A DNA stretch of 64,000 nt from Pseudomonas nunensis (GTDB lineage Bacteria > Pseudomonadota > Gammaproteobacteria > Pseudomonadales > Pseudomonadaceae), in contig NZ_CP101125.1 of assembly GCF_024296925.1 (NCBI RefSeq), positions 5,954,501 through 6,018,500 of the forward strand. The letters run 5' to 3'. The notes under the pieces were generated by a model that was given only the letters and a program-made list of their open reading frames with translations, was not told where the DNA came from and made no database searches. Shown piece by piece: positions 54,468 through 63,919 of the stretch (within the stretch, counting starts at the first letter, position 1; the number at the start of each line of letters is the position of its first letter). Made by a program: the position numbers and the translations under genes.

Positions 54468-57400
54468 TCAAGCCTGCATTTCGCTGATGCCGACTTGTTG
54501 CAAAGCCGCGGCCAGGCTGTTGACCTGCCGTTGCTCGGTGTCTTTGATTTCTTGTAGTTGCTGACTCAGGCTCGGCGCGCCAAACACGCCGCGCAGGCCT
54601 TGGGCAGCGTCGCCGCCACGAATCGAATGACTGCCGAAACTGTTCAGCGAATCGCGCTCGGCGCTGGTGTCCTGATTGAACAGGCTCGACAACGTACTGG
54701 TGCTGAACACACCGCCATCGCCGCCACCAAACCCGAGGAAGCCGTGGCCCGAACCATCGCCCGTGCCGCTGTCGCTGCTGCTGAACACCTGGGCAATAAA
54801 GCTCGGCGCCAGCGCCCCGCGGTTGATGAAGATGTCGCCCAATGGCCGGATGCCGTCCCCCAGCACCCGGTCTTCGAACAACGGCGCAAACGTCAGCGGC
54901 GAGGCCAGCGTGCCGGTTGGCGCGGCGAAGATGACCGGTTGCAGCGGCAGGTGCGGCTGGTCAGGAACGGTCACGGGTTGCGAGACGCGGAACTCCGGAT
55001 CCGGCGGCACCACCACAATCGTCGCCGACGGTGCCGGCACGGTGTTGATCGCGTAACCGTTCGATTGGCTGGTGCCGCTGCCGGCGTTGCCCGAGCCGTC
55101 CGTCACGCCCGCGACGTTCAGGCTGATCGCGTTATTGGCGTTGCTCAGGTTGCTGGTCGGCGTCAGGGTCGCGGTCCAGGTTTTGCCACCGTCGTTGCTC
55201 GACAGGTTAGACAAAGTGCCGTTGGCCACGTTGACGTCGGACAGGTCGAAACCGCTCACTGCTTCGTTGAAGGTGAAGGTCACCAGAGAGGTCTGGCCCA
55301 CGCCCAGGTTCGGGTTGGCCACAACGACCGTGGCGGTCGGCCGCTCGCCGTCGATCACGTAGTTGTTGGACACCGCCACGCCATCGCCGGTGTTACCCGC
55401 CAGGTCGCTGACGTTGCTGGTGTCCAGCGCGATGAAGTTGCTCGGGTCGGTGATGTTGGCGGTCGGCGTGAAGGTGCCGATCCAGGTCTTGCCGCCGTCG
55501 CTGCTGGCCAGGTTGGTCAGTTCGCCGTTGGTCACGCTGAGGTCCGACAGGTCGAAGTTGTTCACCGCTTCGCTGAAGGTGATCGTCACCAGCGTAGTCT
55601 GGCCCATGCCCAGGTTCGGGTTGGCGACCACGATGGTTGCGGTCGGCCGCGTGGCATCGAGCGCGTAGTTGTTGGAGATCGCGATCCCGGCGCCAGCATT
55701 GCCGGCGGCGTCCGCGACATTGCTGCTGTCGAGCAGGATCAGGTTGGTGGTGTCGTTGATGTTGGCCGTCGGGGTCAGGGTCGCCGTCCAGGTTTTGCCG
55801 CCGTCACTGCTGAGCAGGTTGGACAGGTTACCATTGGCGACGCTGAGGTCCGACAGGTCAAAACCGGATACCGCTTCGGTGAAGGTGATGGTGACCGTGG
55901 TGGTCTCGCCGATGCCCAAGCGGTTGTCCGCCACCACGATGGTCGCGGTCGGCCGCGCGGTGTCGATCGCGTAGTTGTTGGAATTGGTCACACCCACGCC
56001 GCTGTTGCCCGAACCGTTGATCACGCCGGTGTTGTCGAGGCTGATCAGGTTGGTGGTGCCGGTCACGTTGGTGGTCGGGGTGAAAGTCGCGGTCCAGGTG
56101 ATACCGCCGTCGCTGCTGCTGACATTGCTCAACGTGCCGTTGGCGATGGTCAGGTCGGCGTTGGTGAAACCGCTGACGGCTTCGCTGAAGGTGATGGTCA
56201 CCGCCGACGTTTCACCGGCCTTGAGGGCGTTGTCGGCGACCACGATGGTCGCGGTCGGCAAGCTGGTTTCTACCACGTAGTTGGCGGAATCGGTGGTGCC
56301 TGCGCCCGCGTTACCGGCCACATCGGCGATGCCGGTGTTGTTGAGGGTGATCACGTTGGTCGCGTCCGTCACACCAATGGTCGGGGTGAAGGTCGCGGTC
56401 CAGGTAATGCCGCCGTCGCTGCTGCTCACCGCACTCAAGGTGCCGTTGGCGATGGTCAGGTCACTGTTATCGAAACCGCTGACCGCTTCGCTGAAGGTGA
56501 TGGTCACCAGCGAGGTTTCGCCCGGTTTCAGGGTGGTGTCGCTCAACACGATGGTGGCGGTTGGGCGCTGGCTATCGACGGCGTAATTATTCGAATCGGT
56601 GGTGCCGCTGCCAGCGTTGCCGGACAGATCCTGCACGCCAGTATTGTCCAGGCGCACGATGTTGCTGGTGTCGGTGATGCCGGCCAACGGCGTCAACGTG
56701 GCTGTCCAGGTAATCCCGCCGTCGCTGCTGCTGACGTTGCTCAGGGTGGCGTTGTCGATAGTCAGGTCGCTGTTATCGAAACCGCTCACCGCTTCGCTGA
56801 AGGTGATGGTCACCAGCGTGGTCTGGCCGACGCCCAAGGCTGGATCGGCCACGACGATGGTCGCGGTCGGACGCTGGGTGTCGATGGCGTAGTTGTTGGA
56901 GTCGGTGGTGCCGCTACCGGCGTTGCCCGAGGCGTTTTGTACGCCAGTGTTGTCCAGAGTGATCAGGTTGGTCGCATCGGTGATCGCGCTGGTCGGCGTA
57001 AACGTTGCCGTCCAGGTAATGCCGCCGTCACTGCTGCTTACCGCCGTGAGTGTGCCGTTAGCGATGGTCAAATCGGCATTGCTGAAACCGGTCACGGCTT
57101 CAGAGAAGGTCACGGTCACCAGCGAGGTTTCACCGATGTTCAGCGAGGTATCCGCGACCACTATGGTGGCCGTCGGCAGCACGGTGTCGATGGTGAAGTT
57201 GGCCGAGTTGGTGGTACCGGTGCCCGTGTTGCCGGCAATGTCGGTCACCCCGGTGTTGTTCAGGACGATCAGGTTGGTGGTGTCCTTGACGCCGACTGTC
57301 GGGGTGAAGGTCGCGGTCCAGGTAATCCCACCGTCACTGCTGCTCACCGCACTCAAGGTGCCATTCGGCACGCTCAAATCGCTGTTGTCGAAACCGCTGA

Positions 57401-60400
57401 CCGCTTCACTGAAAGTGATAGTCACCAGCGAAGTTTCGCCCGCGCTCAGGGTCGGATCGGCGACCACGATGGTCGCGGTCGGACGCAGGCTGTCGATCAC
57501 GTAATTGTTGGAATCGGTAGTGCCCGAACCCGCGTTGCCGGCCAGGTCCGCGACACCGGTGTTGTCCAGCGTAATGAGGTTGGTCGCGTCGTTGATGCTC
57601 GCGGTCGGGGTGAAAGTCGCGGTCCAGGTCACGCCGCCGTCGCTGCTGCTGACGGCGGTCAATGTGCCGTTGGCGATGCTCAGGTCGGCGTTGGTAAAAC
57701 CGCTCACCGCTTCGCTGAACGTGATGGTCACCAGCGAGGTTTGGCCCGCCGCCAGGGTTGGGTCGGCCACCACAATGGTCGCGGTTGGACGCTGGGTGTC
57801 GATGGCGTAGTTGTTGGAGTCGGTGGTGCCGCTACCGGCGTTGCCCGAGGCGTTTTGTACGCCAGTGTTGTCCAGAGTGATCAGGTTGGTCGCATCGGTG
57901 ATCGCGCTGGTCGGCGTAAACGTTGCCGTCCAGGTAATGCCGCCGTCGCTGCTGCTTACCGCCGTGAGTGTGCCGTTGGCGATGGTCAAATCGGCATTGC
58001 TGAAACCGGTCACGGCTTCAGAGAAGGTTACGGTCACCAGTGAGGTTTCACCGATGTTCAGCGCAGTGTCGGCAACCACGATGGTGGCGGTCGGCAGCAC
58101 GGTGTCGATGCTGAAGTTGGCCGAGTTGGTGGTGCCGGTGCCCGTGTTGCCGGCAATGTCGGTCACCCCGGTGTTGTTCAGGGTGATCAGGTTGGTGGTA
58201 TCCCGCACGCCCACTGTCGGCGTGAAAGTTGCGGTCCAGGTGATGCCGCCGTCGCTGCTGCTCACCGCACTCAAGGTGCCATTCGGCACGCTCAAATCGC
58301 TGTTGTCGAAACCGCTGACCGCTTCGCTGAAAGTGATGGTTACCAGCGAAGTTTCGCCCGCACTCAGGATCGGGTCGGCGACCACGATGGTGGCGGTCGG
58401 ACGCAGGCTGTCGATCACGTAGTTGTTGGAATCGGTGGTGCCCGAGCCAGCGTTGCCGGCCACGTCCGCGACACCGGTGTTGTCCAGCGTGATGAGGTTG
58501 GTCGCGTCGTTGACGCTCGCGCTTGGCGTGAAGGTCGCGGTGTAGGTGATGTTGTCGCTGGTGGTCAGGCCGGAAAGGGCGCCGTTCGCGACAGTGAAGT
58601 CGGCGAGGGTCAGGCCGGTCACCGCTTCGCTGAAGGTGATGGTCACCAGCGAGGTTTGACCCGCCGCCAGGGTTGGGTCAGCCACCACGACAGTCGCGGT
58701 TGGACGCACGGTGTCGATGGCGTAGTTGTTGGAATTGGTAGTGCCGCTGCCGGCGTTACCCGAGGCGTTTTGTACGCCAGTGTTGTCCAGGGTGATCAGG
58801 TTGGTCGCGTCGGTGATGGCGCTGGTCGGTGTAAACGTCGCTGTCCAGGTAATGCCGCCGTCGCTGCTGCTCACGGCGGTGAGTGTACCGTTGGCGATGG
58901 TCAGATCGGCGTTGCTGAAACCGGTCACGGCTTCAGAGAAAGTCACTGTCACCAGCGAGGTTTCACCAATGTTCAGCGCGTTGTCCGCGACCACGATGGT
59001 CGCCGTCGGCGCCACGGTATCGATGGTGTAATTGCCGGAGTTGGTGGTGCCCGCGCCGGCGTTGCCAGCCAGGTCAGCCACGCCGGTATTGGCCAGGGTG
59101 ATGACGTTGGTCGCGTCATTGATGCCGGCAGTCGGGGTGAAAGTCGCAGTCCAAGTGATGCCACCGTCGCTGCTGCTCACGGCGGTCAACGTGCCGTTGG
59201 CGATGCTCAGGTCGGCGTTGGTGAAACCGCTGACCGCTTCGCTGAAGGTGATGGTCACCAGCGAGGTTTCGCCGGCACTCAGGGTCGGGTCGGCCAGGAC
59301 GATAGTCGCGGTTGGGCGCACGGTATCGATGGCGTAGTTGTTGGAATCGGTGGTGCCGCTGCCGGCGTTACCCGACGTGTCGCTGATCCCGGTGTTGTTC
59401 AGGGTGATCAGGTTGGTCGCGTCAGTGATGCTGGTGGTTGGCGTGAAGGTCGCGGTCCAGGTGATACCGCCGTCGCTGCTGCTCACCGCCGTCAGCGTAC
59501 CGTTGGCGATGCTCAGGTCAGCGTTGGTGAAACCGGTCACGGCCTCGCTGAAGGTGATAGTCACCAGCGAGGTTTCGCCGATTCTCAGCGCGTTGTCCGC
59601 CACTACGATGGTTGCCGTTGGGCGCACGGTGTCGATGGCGTAATTATTGGAATCGGTGGTGCCCGTGCCGGCGTTGCCCGCCGTGTCGCTGACCCCGGTG
59701 TTGTCCAGGGTGATCAGGTTGGTCGCGTCGTTGATGCTGGCGGTTGGTGTGAACGTCGCGGTCCAGGTGATGCCGCCGTCGCTGCTGCTCACCGCGGTGA
59801 GCGTGCCGTTGGCAATCGTCAGATCAGCGTTGGTGAAACCGGTCACGGCTTCGCTGAAGGTGATGGTCACCAGCGAGGTTTCGCCGATTTTCAGCGCATT
59901 GTCGGCCACGACGATGGTTGCGGTCGGGCGCTGGGTGTCGATCGCGTAGTTGTTGGAGTTGGTCGTACCGGTGCCGGCATTGCCGGACAGGTCCTGCACG
60001 CCGGTGTTGGCCAGGGTGATCAGGTTGGTGGAGTCATTGATGCTGGCGGTTGGGGTGAAGGTCGCCGTCCAGGTGATACCGCCGTCGCTGCTGCTCACGG
60101 CGGTGAGTGTGCCGTTAGCGATGGTCAGGTCGGCGTTGGTGAAACCGCTCACGGCCTCGCTGAAGGTGATGGTCACCAGCGAGGTTTCGCCAATGCTCAG
60201 CGCGTTGTCGGCCACGACGATGGTCGCGGTCGGGCGCACGGTGTCGATCGCATAGTTGTTCGAATCAGTGGTGCCGGTACCGGTGTTGCCGGCCGTGTCG
60301 CTGATCCCGGTGTTGGCCAGGGTGATCAGGTTGGTCGTGTCATTGATGCTGGCGGTCGGCGTGAAGGTCGCCGTCCAGGTGATGCCGCCGTCACTGCTGC

Positions 60401-63020
60401 TCACGGCCGTAAGCGTGCCGTTGGCGATGGTCAGGTCGGCGTTGGTGAAACCGGTCACAGCCTCGCTGAAGGTGAAGGTCACCAGCGAGGTTTCGCCGAT
60501 TTTCAGCGCGGTGTCCGTCACCACGATGGTCGCCGTCGGGCGCTGGGTGTCGATCGCGTAGTTGTTCGAGTTGATCACACCGAGCCCGGCATTGCCGGAC
60601 AGATCCTGCACGCCAGTCTTGTCCAGGGTGATCAGGTTGGTGGTGTCAGTGATGCCGGCGGTCGGCGTGAAAGTCGCGGTCCAGGTGACGCCGCCGTCGC
60701 TGCTGCTCACCGCCGTCAACGTGCCGTTGGCGATGGTCAGGTCGGCGTTGGTGAAACCGGTCACGGCTTCGCTGAAGGTGATGGTCACCAGCGAGGTTTC
60801 GCTGCTGTTGAGCGCGGTGTCCGCGACCACGATGGACGCGGTCGGCGCCACGGTGTCGTGGATCACGTAGTTGTTGGAGGTGCCGGAACCGGTGCCGACG
60901 TTGCCCGCCAAGTCCTGCACACCGGTGGTGTCGAGGGTAATGGCGTTGGTCGGTGCATTGATATTGCCCGCCGCCGTCAGGGTCGCGGTCCAGGTGATGC
61001 CGCCGTCGCTGCTGCTGACTGCGCTCAGCGTACCGTTGGCCACGGTCAGGTCGGCGTTGGTGAAATTGTTCACGGCCTCACTGAAAGTGATGGTCACCAG
61101 CGAGGTGCCGCCGGAGTTCAGGTTGGTGGTGCCGACCACGATGCTCGATACGGTCGGCGGGGTCACGTCCGGTGCGTAGTTGGTATTGAGCGTGCCGCCG
61201 TCGTTGAAGATGTTGCTGACAGCGGCCGGAGAGCTGCCGGTGCCGCCGCCGCCCGATGCCTGTCCGCCCGAACCGCTGCCGCCGGCATTGCCGGCCATGG
61301 CGCCGAAGTTGGCCGCCGTCATCAACAGCGTGCCTTTGTTCCAGATCGCGCCGACGCCTTTGCCGCCCGCGCCACCTGGGTCACTGGAACCGCCGTTGCC
61401 ACCACCGCCGCCACCGCCACCACCGGCCGCGACGTTGTTGGAGATCACCGACGTACCGACGACCGTCAGGGTGCCGGTGGAAGCGTTGTAGATGCCGCCG
61501 GCTGCCGAAGAACCGGCCCGGCCGACCTTGTCCCAACCGGAGCCACCGCCGCCACCGCCAATGGACACGGTGCCGTTGGTCGCCGTGCCACCGTTGCCGC
61601 CGTTACTGTAGTTGGAAGCGCCGAGGCCGCCAGCACCGCCGGTGGTCGTACCGCCGTGACCGCCCATGTAATTGGAGTTGTAGGTACCGCCATTACCGCC
61701 ACTGCCCGCCCCGCCGGCCGTACCGGCATACACACCAGTGCCGAAACCGGCGGTGCCGCCATGACCACCGGTTTGACCACCCAGTGCACCGCCACCGCCA
61801 CCGCCGCCACCAACCGCACCGCCGACATAAGGAGCGGTGACACCACCGCCGCCACCGCCGCCCGAGGCCGCGTTATCGGTCACCGTGACGTTTCTGAGGG
61901 TCAGGTTGCCGGAGTTAAGAATACCGCCGCCCATCGCCCCGGCGCCGTCCGTACCCGCCGCCGCGCCTACACCGGCCACCATGCCCTGCTTGATGACCAG
62001 GCCATCGAAGGTCGCGGTGACGCCGGAGTTCACCTGCAGCACGCGGGTTTTGTACTGACCGTTAAGGGTGACGTCGGCAACGCCGTCGTTATTCAGGTCA
62101 CCATCAATCGTGACGTTCTTGGTGATGGTCAGCTGCGTGTTCAGCCCGACGATCATGCTGGTGTTGAAGGTGACGGTGTCACCGGCCACGGCATTGGACA
62201 GGGCGGTACGCAAAGAACCCACGCCGCTGTCGCTGTTATTGAGCACGGTCACCGTCGCCAGGCTGTACTGGTAACCGGCCATGGACGCGTCGGACAACAC
62301 GCTGCGGCTTTCGATGCTGCCGGTGGTGATTTCCAGGTTCCAGTCGCCGCCCACACCGGTACGGTTGGTGGACGCGGCAATATCGCGGCCGGTGAGTTGC
62401 GCCAGCGAATCGACAAAACTCACGCCACGCTCACCTTCGCCGGTATTGCAGGCGTAGATCAGGATGTCGCCACCGACGTTCATATCCTTGCCGATCTGCG
62501 CCAGCACGTCGCTACGCGCGGCGACGTTATCCGCCGACAGGTAGCTGTTGCCCAGCCACAGGTCGCCGGAATAGCCGTGGGCGATGATCTGCACCGAGCT
62601 CACGCCCTGATGGGTGTCGAGGTAAGCGGCGATCTGCTGCAAGCCGTCCTTGCTGGCATCCAGTGTCACCACTTCGGTGCCCGGTGCCACGCCGTTGAGC
62701 AGGCTGTCGGTGTCTTTGATGCGTGAATCGACGAACACCACGCTCTGGCCGGGTACGGCAGTAGGTGTTGCCGCAGGTGCGGAGGTCGCGGCGGAGGCGT
62801 TGTCCGCCTGGCCATGCGTGTCTTTGCTGGCGGTCGGGTGATCGGCCGCTGGCGGCTTGGCAGCGTCAGCCGTGGGGTGACTGTCGGGCTGGGCCGCATC
62901 GGCCACGGTGGCCGCAACCGCGCCGTCGAACAGCATGCGCGGTTCCAGGGACATGATCATCGGCGATGCCAGCACGCGAGCGCCCTGGGCCTTTTTCGAC
63001 TTGCCGTTGTTCCACCACAT
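54468..63020 (-). CDS. Giant secreted repeat protein: LEPR motif, DUF4347, Gly-rich region, 20 Ig-like repeats
   Basis: A 2850-residue protein. Order: short N-terminus with MSLEPRMLFDGA (LEPR motif at 25-28, found on large surface proteins), an Ala/Pro/Thr linker, DUF4347 (about 92-250, with His148 and Cys191), a beta-helix-like stretch (SGVGSLRTALSNAVAGDTVT), a very Gly-rich region (about 380-600), then 20 tandem Ig-like repeats of about 102 residues (consensus ETSLVTITFSEAVTGFTNAD ... SSDGGITWTATFTP ... SNNYAID) and a unique C-terminus of about 190 residues. No signal peptide and no RTX nonapeptides. ATG 63020 follows GGTGAG; the frame above it overlaps the upstream gene. Likely a type I-secreted adhesin. 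Confidence 0.9.
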   Translation of the reverse strand: MWWNNGKSKKAQGARVLASPMIMSLEPRMLFDGAVAATVADAAQPDSHPTADAAKPPAADHPTASKDTHGQADNASAATSAPAATPTAVPGQSVVFVDSRIKDTDSLLNGVAPGTEVVTLDASKDGLQQIAAYLDTHQGVSSVQIIAHGYSGDLWLGNSYLSADNVAARSDVLAQIGKDMNVGGDILIYACNTGEGERGVSFVDSLAQLTGRDIAASTNRTGVGGDWNLEITTGSIESRSVLSDASMAGYQYSLATVTVLNNSDSGVGSLRTALSNAVAGDTVTFNTSMIVGLNTQLTITKNVTIDGDLNNDGVADVTLNGQYKTRVLQVNSGVTATFDGLVIKQGMVAGVGAAAGTDGAGAMGGGILNSGNLTLRNVTVTDNAASGGGGGGGVTAPYVGGAVGGGGGGGGALGGQTGGHGGTAGFGTGVYAGTAGGAGSGGNGGTYNSNYMGGHGGTTTGGAGGLGASNYSNGGNGGTATNGTVSIGGGGGGSGWDKVGRAGSSAAGGIYNASTGTLTVVGTSVISNNVAAGGGGGGGGGNGGSSDPGGAGGKGVGAIWNKGTLLMTAANFGAMAGNAGGSGSGGQASGGGGTGSSPAAVSNIFNDGGTLNTNYAPDVTPPTVSSIVVGTTNLNSGGTSLVTITFSEAVNNFTNADLTVANGTLSAVSSSDGGITWTATLTAAGNINAPTNAITLDTTGVQDLAGNVGTGSGTSNNYVIHDTVAPTASIVVADTALNSSETSLVTITFSEAVTGFTNADLTIANGTLTAVSSSDGGVTWTATFTPTAGITDTTNLITLDKTGVQDLSGNAGLGVINSNNYAIDTQRPTATIVVTDTALKIGETSLVTFTFSEAVTGFTNADLTIANGTLTAVSSSDGGITWTATFTPTASINDTTNLITLANTGISDTAGNTGTGTTDSNNYAIDTVRPTATIVVADNALSIGETSLVTITFSEAVSGFTNADLTIANGTLTAVSSSDGGITWTATFTPTASINDSTNLITLANTGVQDLSGNAGTGTTNSNNYAIDTQRPTATIVVADNALKIGETSLVTITFSEAVTGFTNADLTIANGTLTAVSSSDGGITWTATFTPTASINDATNLITLDNTGVSDTAGNAGTGTTDSNNYAIDTVRPTATIVVADNALRIGETSLVTITFSEAVTGFTNADLSIANGTLTAVSSSDGGITWTATFTPTTSITDATNLITLNNTGISDTSGNAGSGTTDSNNYAIDTVRPTATIVLADPTLSAGETSLVTITFSEAVSGFTNADLSIANGTLTAVSSSDGGITWTATFTPTAGINDATNVITLANTGVADLAGNAGAGTTNSGNYTIDTVAPTATIVVADNALNIGETSLVTVTFSEAVTGFSNADLTIANGTLTAVSSSDGGITWTATFTPTSAITDATNLITLDNTGVQNASGNAGSGTTNSNNYAIDTVRPTATVVVADPTLAAGQTSLVTITFSEAVTGLTLADFTVANGALSGLTTSDNITYTATFTPSASVNDATNLITLDNTGVADVAGNAGSGTTDSNNYVIDSLRPTATIVVADPILSAGETSLVTITFSEAVSGFDNSDLSVPNGTLSAVSSSDGGITWTATFTPTVGVRDTTNLITLNNTGVTDIAGNTGTGTTNSANFSIDTVLPTATIVVADTALNIGETSLVTVTFSEAVTGFSNADLTIANGTLTAVSSSDGGITWTATFTPTSAITDATNLITLDNTGVQNASGNAGSGTTDSNNYAIDTQRPTATIVVADPTLAAGQTSLVTITFSEAVSGFTNADLSIANGTLTAVSSSDGGVTWTATFTPTASINDATNLITLDNTGVADLAGNAGSGTTDSNNYVIDSLRPTATIVVADPTLSAGETSLVTITFSEAVSGFDNSDLSVPNGTLSAVSSSDGGITWTATFTPTVGVKDTTNLIVLNNTGVTDIAGNTGTGTTNSANFTIDTVLPTATIVVADTSLNIGETSLVTVTFSEAVTGFSNADLTIANGTLTAVSSSDGGITWTATFTPTSAITDATNLITLDNTGVQNASGNAGSGTTDSNNYAIDTQRPTATIVVADPALGVGQTTLVTITFSEAVSGFDNSDLTIDNATLSNVSSSDGGITWTATLTPLAGITDTSNIVRLDNTGVQDLSGNAGSGTTDSNNYAVDSQRPTATIVLSDTTLKPGETSLVTITFSEAVSGFDNSDLTIANGTLSAVSSSDGGITWTATFTPTIGVTDATNVITLNNTGIADVAGNAGAGTTDSANYVVETSLPTATIVVADNALKAGETSAVTITFSEAVSGFTNADLTIANGTLSNVSSSDGGITWTATFTPTTNVTGTTNLISLDNTGVINGSGNSGVGVTNSNNYAIDTARPTATIVVADNRLGIGETTTVTITFTEAVSGFDLSDLSVANGNLSNLLSSDGGKTWTATLTPTANINDTTNLILLDSSNVADAAGNAGAGIAISNNYALDATRPTATIVVANPNLGMGQTTLVTITFSEAVNNFDLSDLSVTNGELTNLASSDGGKTWIGTFTPTANITDPSNFIALDTSNVSDLAGNTGDGVAVSNNYVIDGERPTATVVVANPNLGVGQTSLVTFTFNEAVSGFDLSDVNVANGTLSNLSSNDGGKTWTATLTPTSNLSNANNAISLNVAGVTDGSGNAGSGTSQSNGYAINTVPAPSATIVVVPPDPEFRVSQPVTVPDQPHLPLQPVIFAAPTGTLASPLTFAPLFEDRVLGDGIRPLGDIFINRGALAPSFIAQVFSSSDSGTGDGSGHGFLGFGGGDGGVFSTSTLSSLFNQDTSAERDSLNSFGSHSIRGGDAAQGLRGVFGAPSLSQQLQEIKDTEQRQVNSLAAALQQVGISEMQA
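55050..61170 (-). repeat. Tandem array of 20 repeats of about 306 bases inside the giant gene
   Basis: Stops and starts of shadow frames recur every 306 bases across this span (one unit is 3 bases short), giving 20 units. Units 8-10 and 11-13 counted from the N-terminus repeat as blocks of three, so part of the array arose by duplication of 918-base blocks. Confidence 0.9.
61170..61890 (-). repeat. Glycine-rich low-complexity coding region
   Basis: Runs of GGN codons encode stretches of up to nine glycines broken by Ala, Thr, Ser and Asn. It lies between the beta-helix-like region and the first Ig-like repeat; composition resembles glycine-rich surface proteins. Confidence 0.85.
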
Positions 63021-63073
63021 GCTGCTCACCCGAACTCGAACTTTTATGACTGCCAAGAAAAAGCCGCGATCAA

Positions 63074-63919
63074 TTAATTGATCGCGGCGTCGGATTTCAT
63101 ACGAATGACATTGGCGGCGCTGGAGGACCCATCGTGCCAAAAGGAAAGCTCAGCATATTTGTCGAACAAGTCCGGCGGCAGGATCGTGCGCCGTGACTCC
63201 AATGCAACCTTGGGCTTGACCCGATGCAACCCCGAGACGCCGAGGGCCTGGTCAAACTCCGGCGCGTCGTAGACGAGGTTATCGAAGTCATGCTCGAACC
63301 ACGGCTCGCCAATGAATTCGTAGACCAGCCGAAGGACCCTTTCGGGCGCCTGACTGAGCAGGTCGTAATCGACAATCAGCAAGGACTCGGCGTTTTCGCC
63401 GTAGTAGGCTTCCTTGAGCGCGGTCCAGGCGAAACCCACCAGGCGATTGCGCTGGGCCAGGGTTTCACAACGGCTGTAGACGGTGTTGCGCTCGACTTCG
63501 TCGTTGAACAGCTTGGTGTTCTCGAACGGGTTGGCGCGGTAGAGGCGCTCGAGGCTGTCCATCACCCAGGCGACGTTGCGCACACAGGCAATGGTTTTGG
63601 CCTTGGGAAACAGGTCCTGCAACGCGGGCAGGCGCGAACACCACTGGCGATTGGTATCGAAGACGACGGGTTTGTCGGCCTGGTCGGCGTAGTAGGAGTC
63701 GAACAACCCGCGCAACAGACGGCGACGCAATGGCGTGTCGATGACCGAGCCAAATTCGCTGCCGGCGCTGCATTGTTCGAGAACGCTGGTAAAGAGGGTG
63801 CCAACAGGGCTGCTCATGCCGGCATGAAAGCGTGGGTTTTGCAGCAAAATAGCCGCCAGCAGGGTAGAACCTGAGCGTGGCAGCCCGGATATAAAGTGAT
63901 ACTGCTGCAATCCCTTCAC
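63074..63919 (-). CDS. PAPS-dependent sulfotransferase (first gene of the operon)
   Basis: A 281-residue sulfotransferase. The PAPS 5'-phosphosulfate loop PRSGSTLL is at residues 14-21, directly after the first strand (YHFISGL). The 3'-phosphate segment is IACVRNVAWVMDSLERLYRA (about 108-127), with Arg and Ser in family positions. LRLVYEFIGEPWFEHDFDNL follows near the end. The whole resembles small protein/tyrosine-type sulfotransferases more than the carbohydrate ones, but that is an impression. GTG start at 63919 with AAAGGGA about 12 bases upstream. It precedes the giant protein gene by 53 bases. Confidence 0.87.
   Translation of the reverse strand: MKGLQQYHFISGLPRSGSTLLAAILLQNPRFHAGMSSPVGTLFTSVLEQCSAGSEFGSVIDTPLRRRLLRGLFDSYYADQADKPVVFDTNRQWCSRLPALQDLFPKAKTIACVRNVAWVMDSLERLYRANPFENTKLFNDEVERNTVYSRCETLAQRNRLVGFAWTALKEAYYGENAESLLIVDYDLLSQAPERVLRLVYEFIGEPWFEHDFDNLVYDAPEFDQALGVSGLHRVKPKVALESRRTILPPDLFDKYAELSFWHDGSSSAANVIRMKSDAAIN

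Noticed and set aside
54558..58043. 1161-residue open frame antisense to the giant gene
   Set aside because: It is a shadow of the 306-base repeats: with unit length divisible by three and high GC, any stop-free frame stays open through every unit. Its translation has no domain pattern and low-complexity Arg/Gly/Val composition.
55050..61170. Regularly spaced repeats considered as a CRISPR-like or satellite array
   Set aside because: The unit is 306 bases, fully coding, with no unique spacers; it is a protein repeat array.
58656..62726. 1356-residue open frame antisense to the giant gene
   Set aside because: Same cause as the other antisense frame; it also runs across the Gly-rich region and DUF4347, where the minus strand clearly codes.
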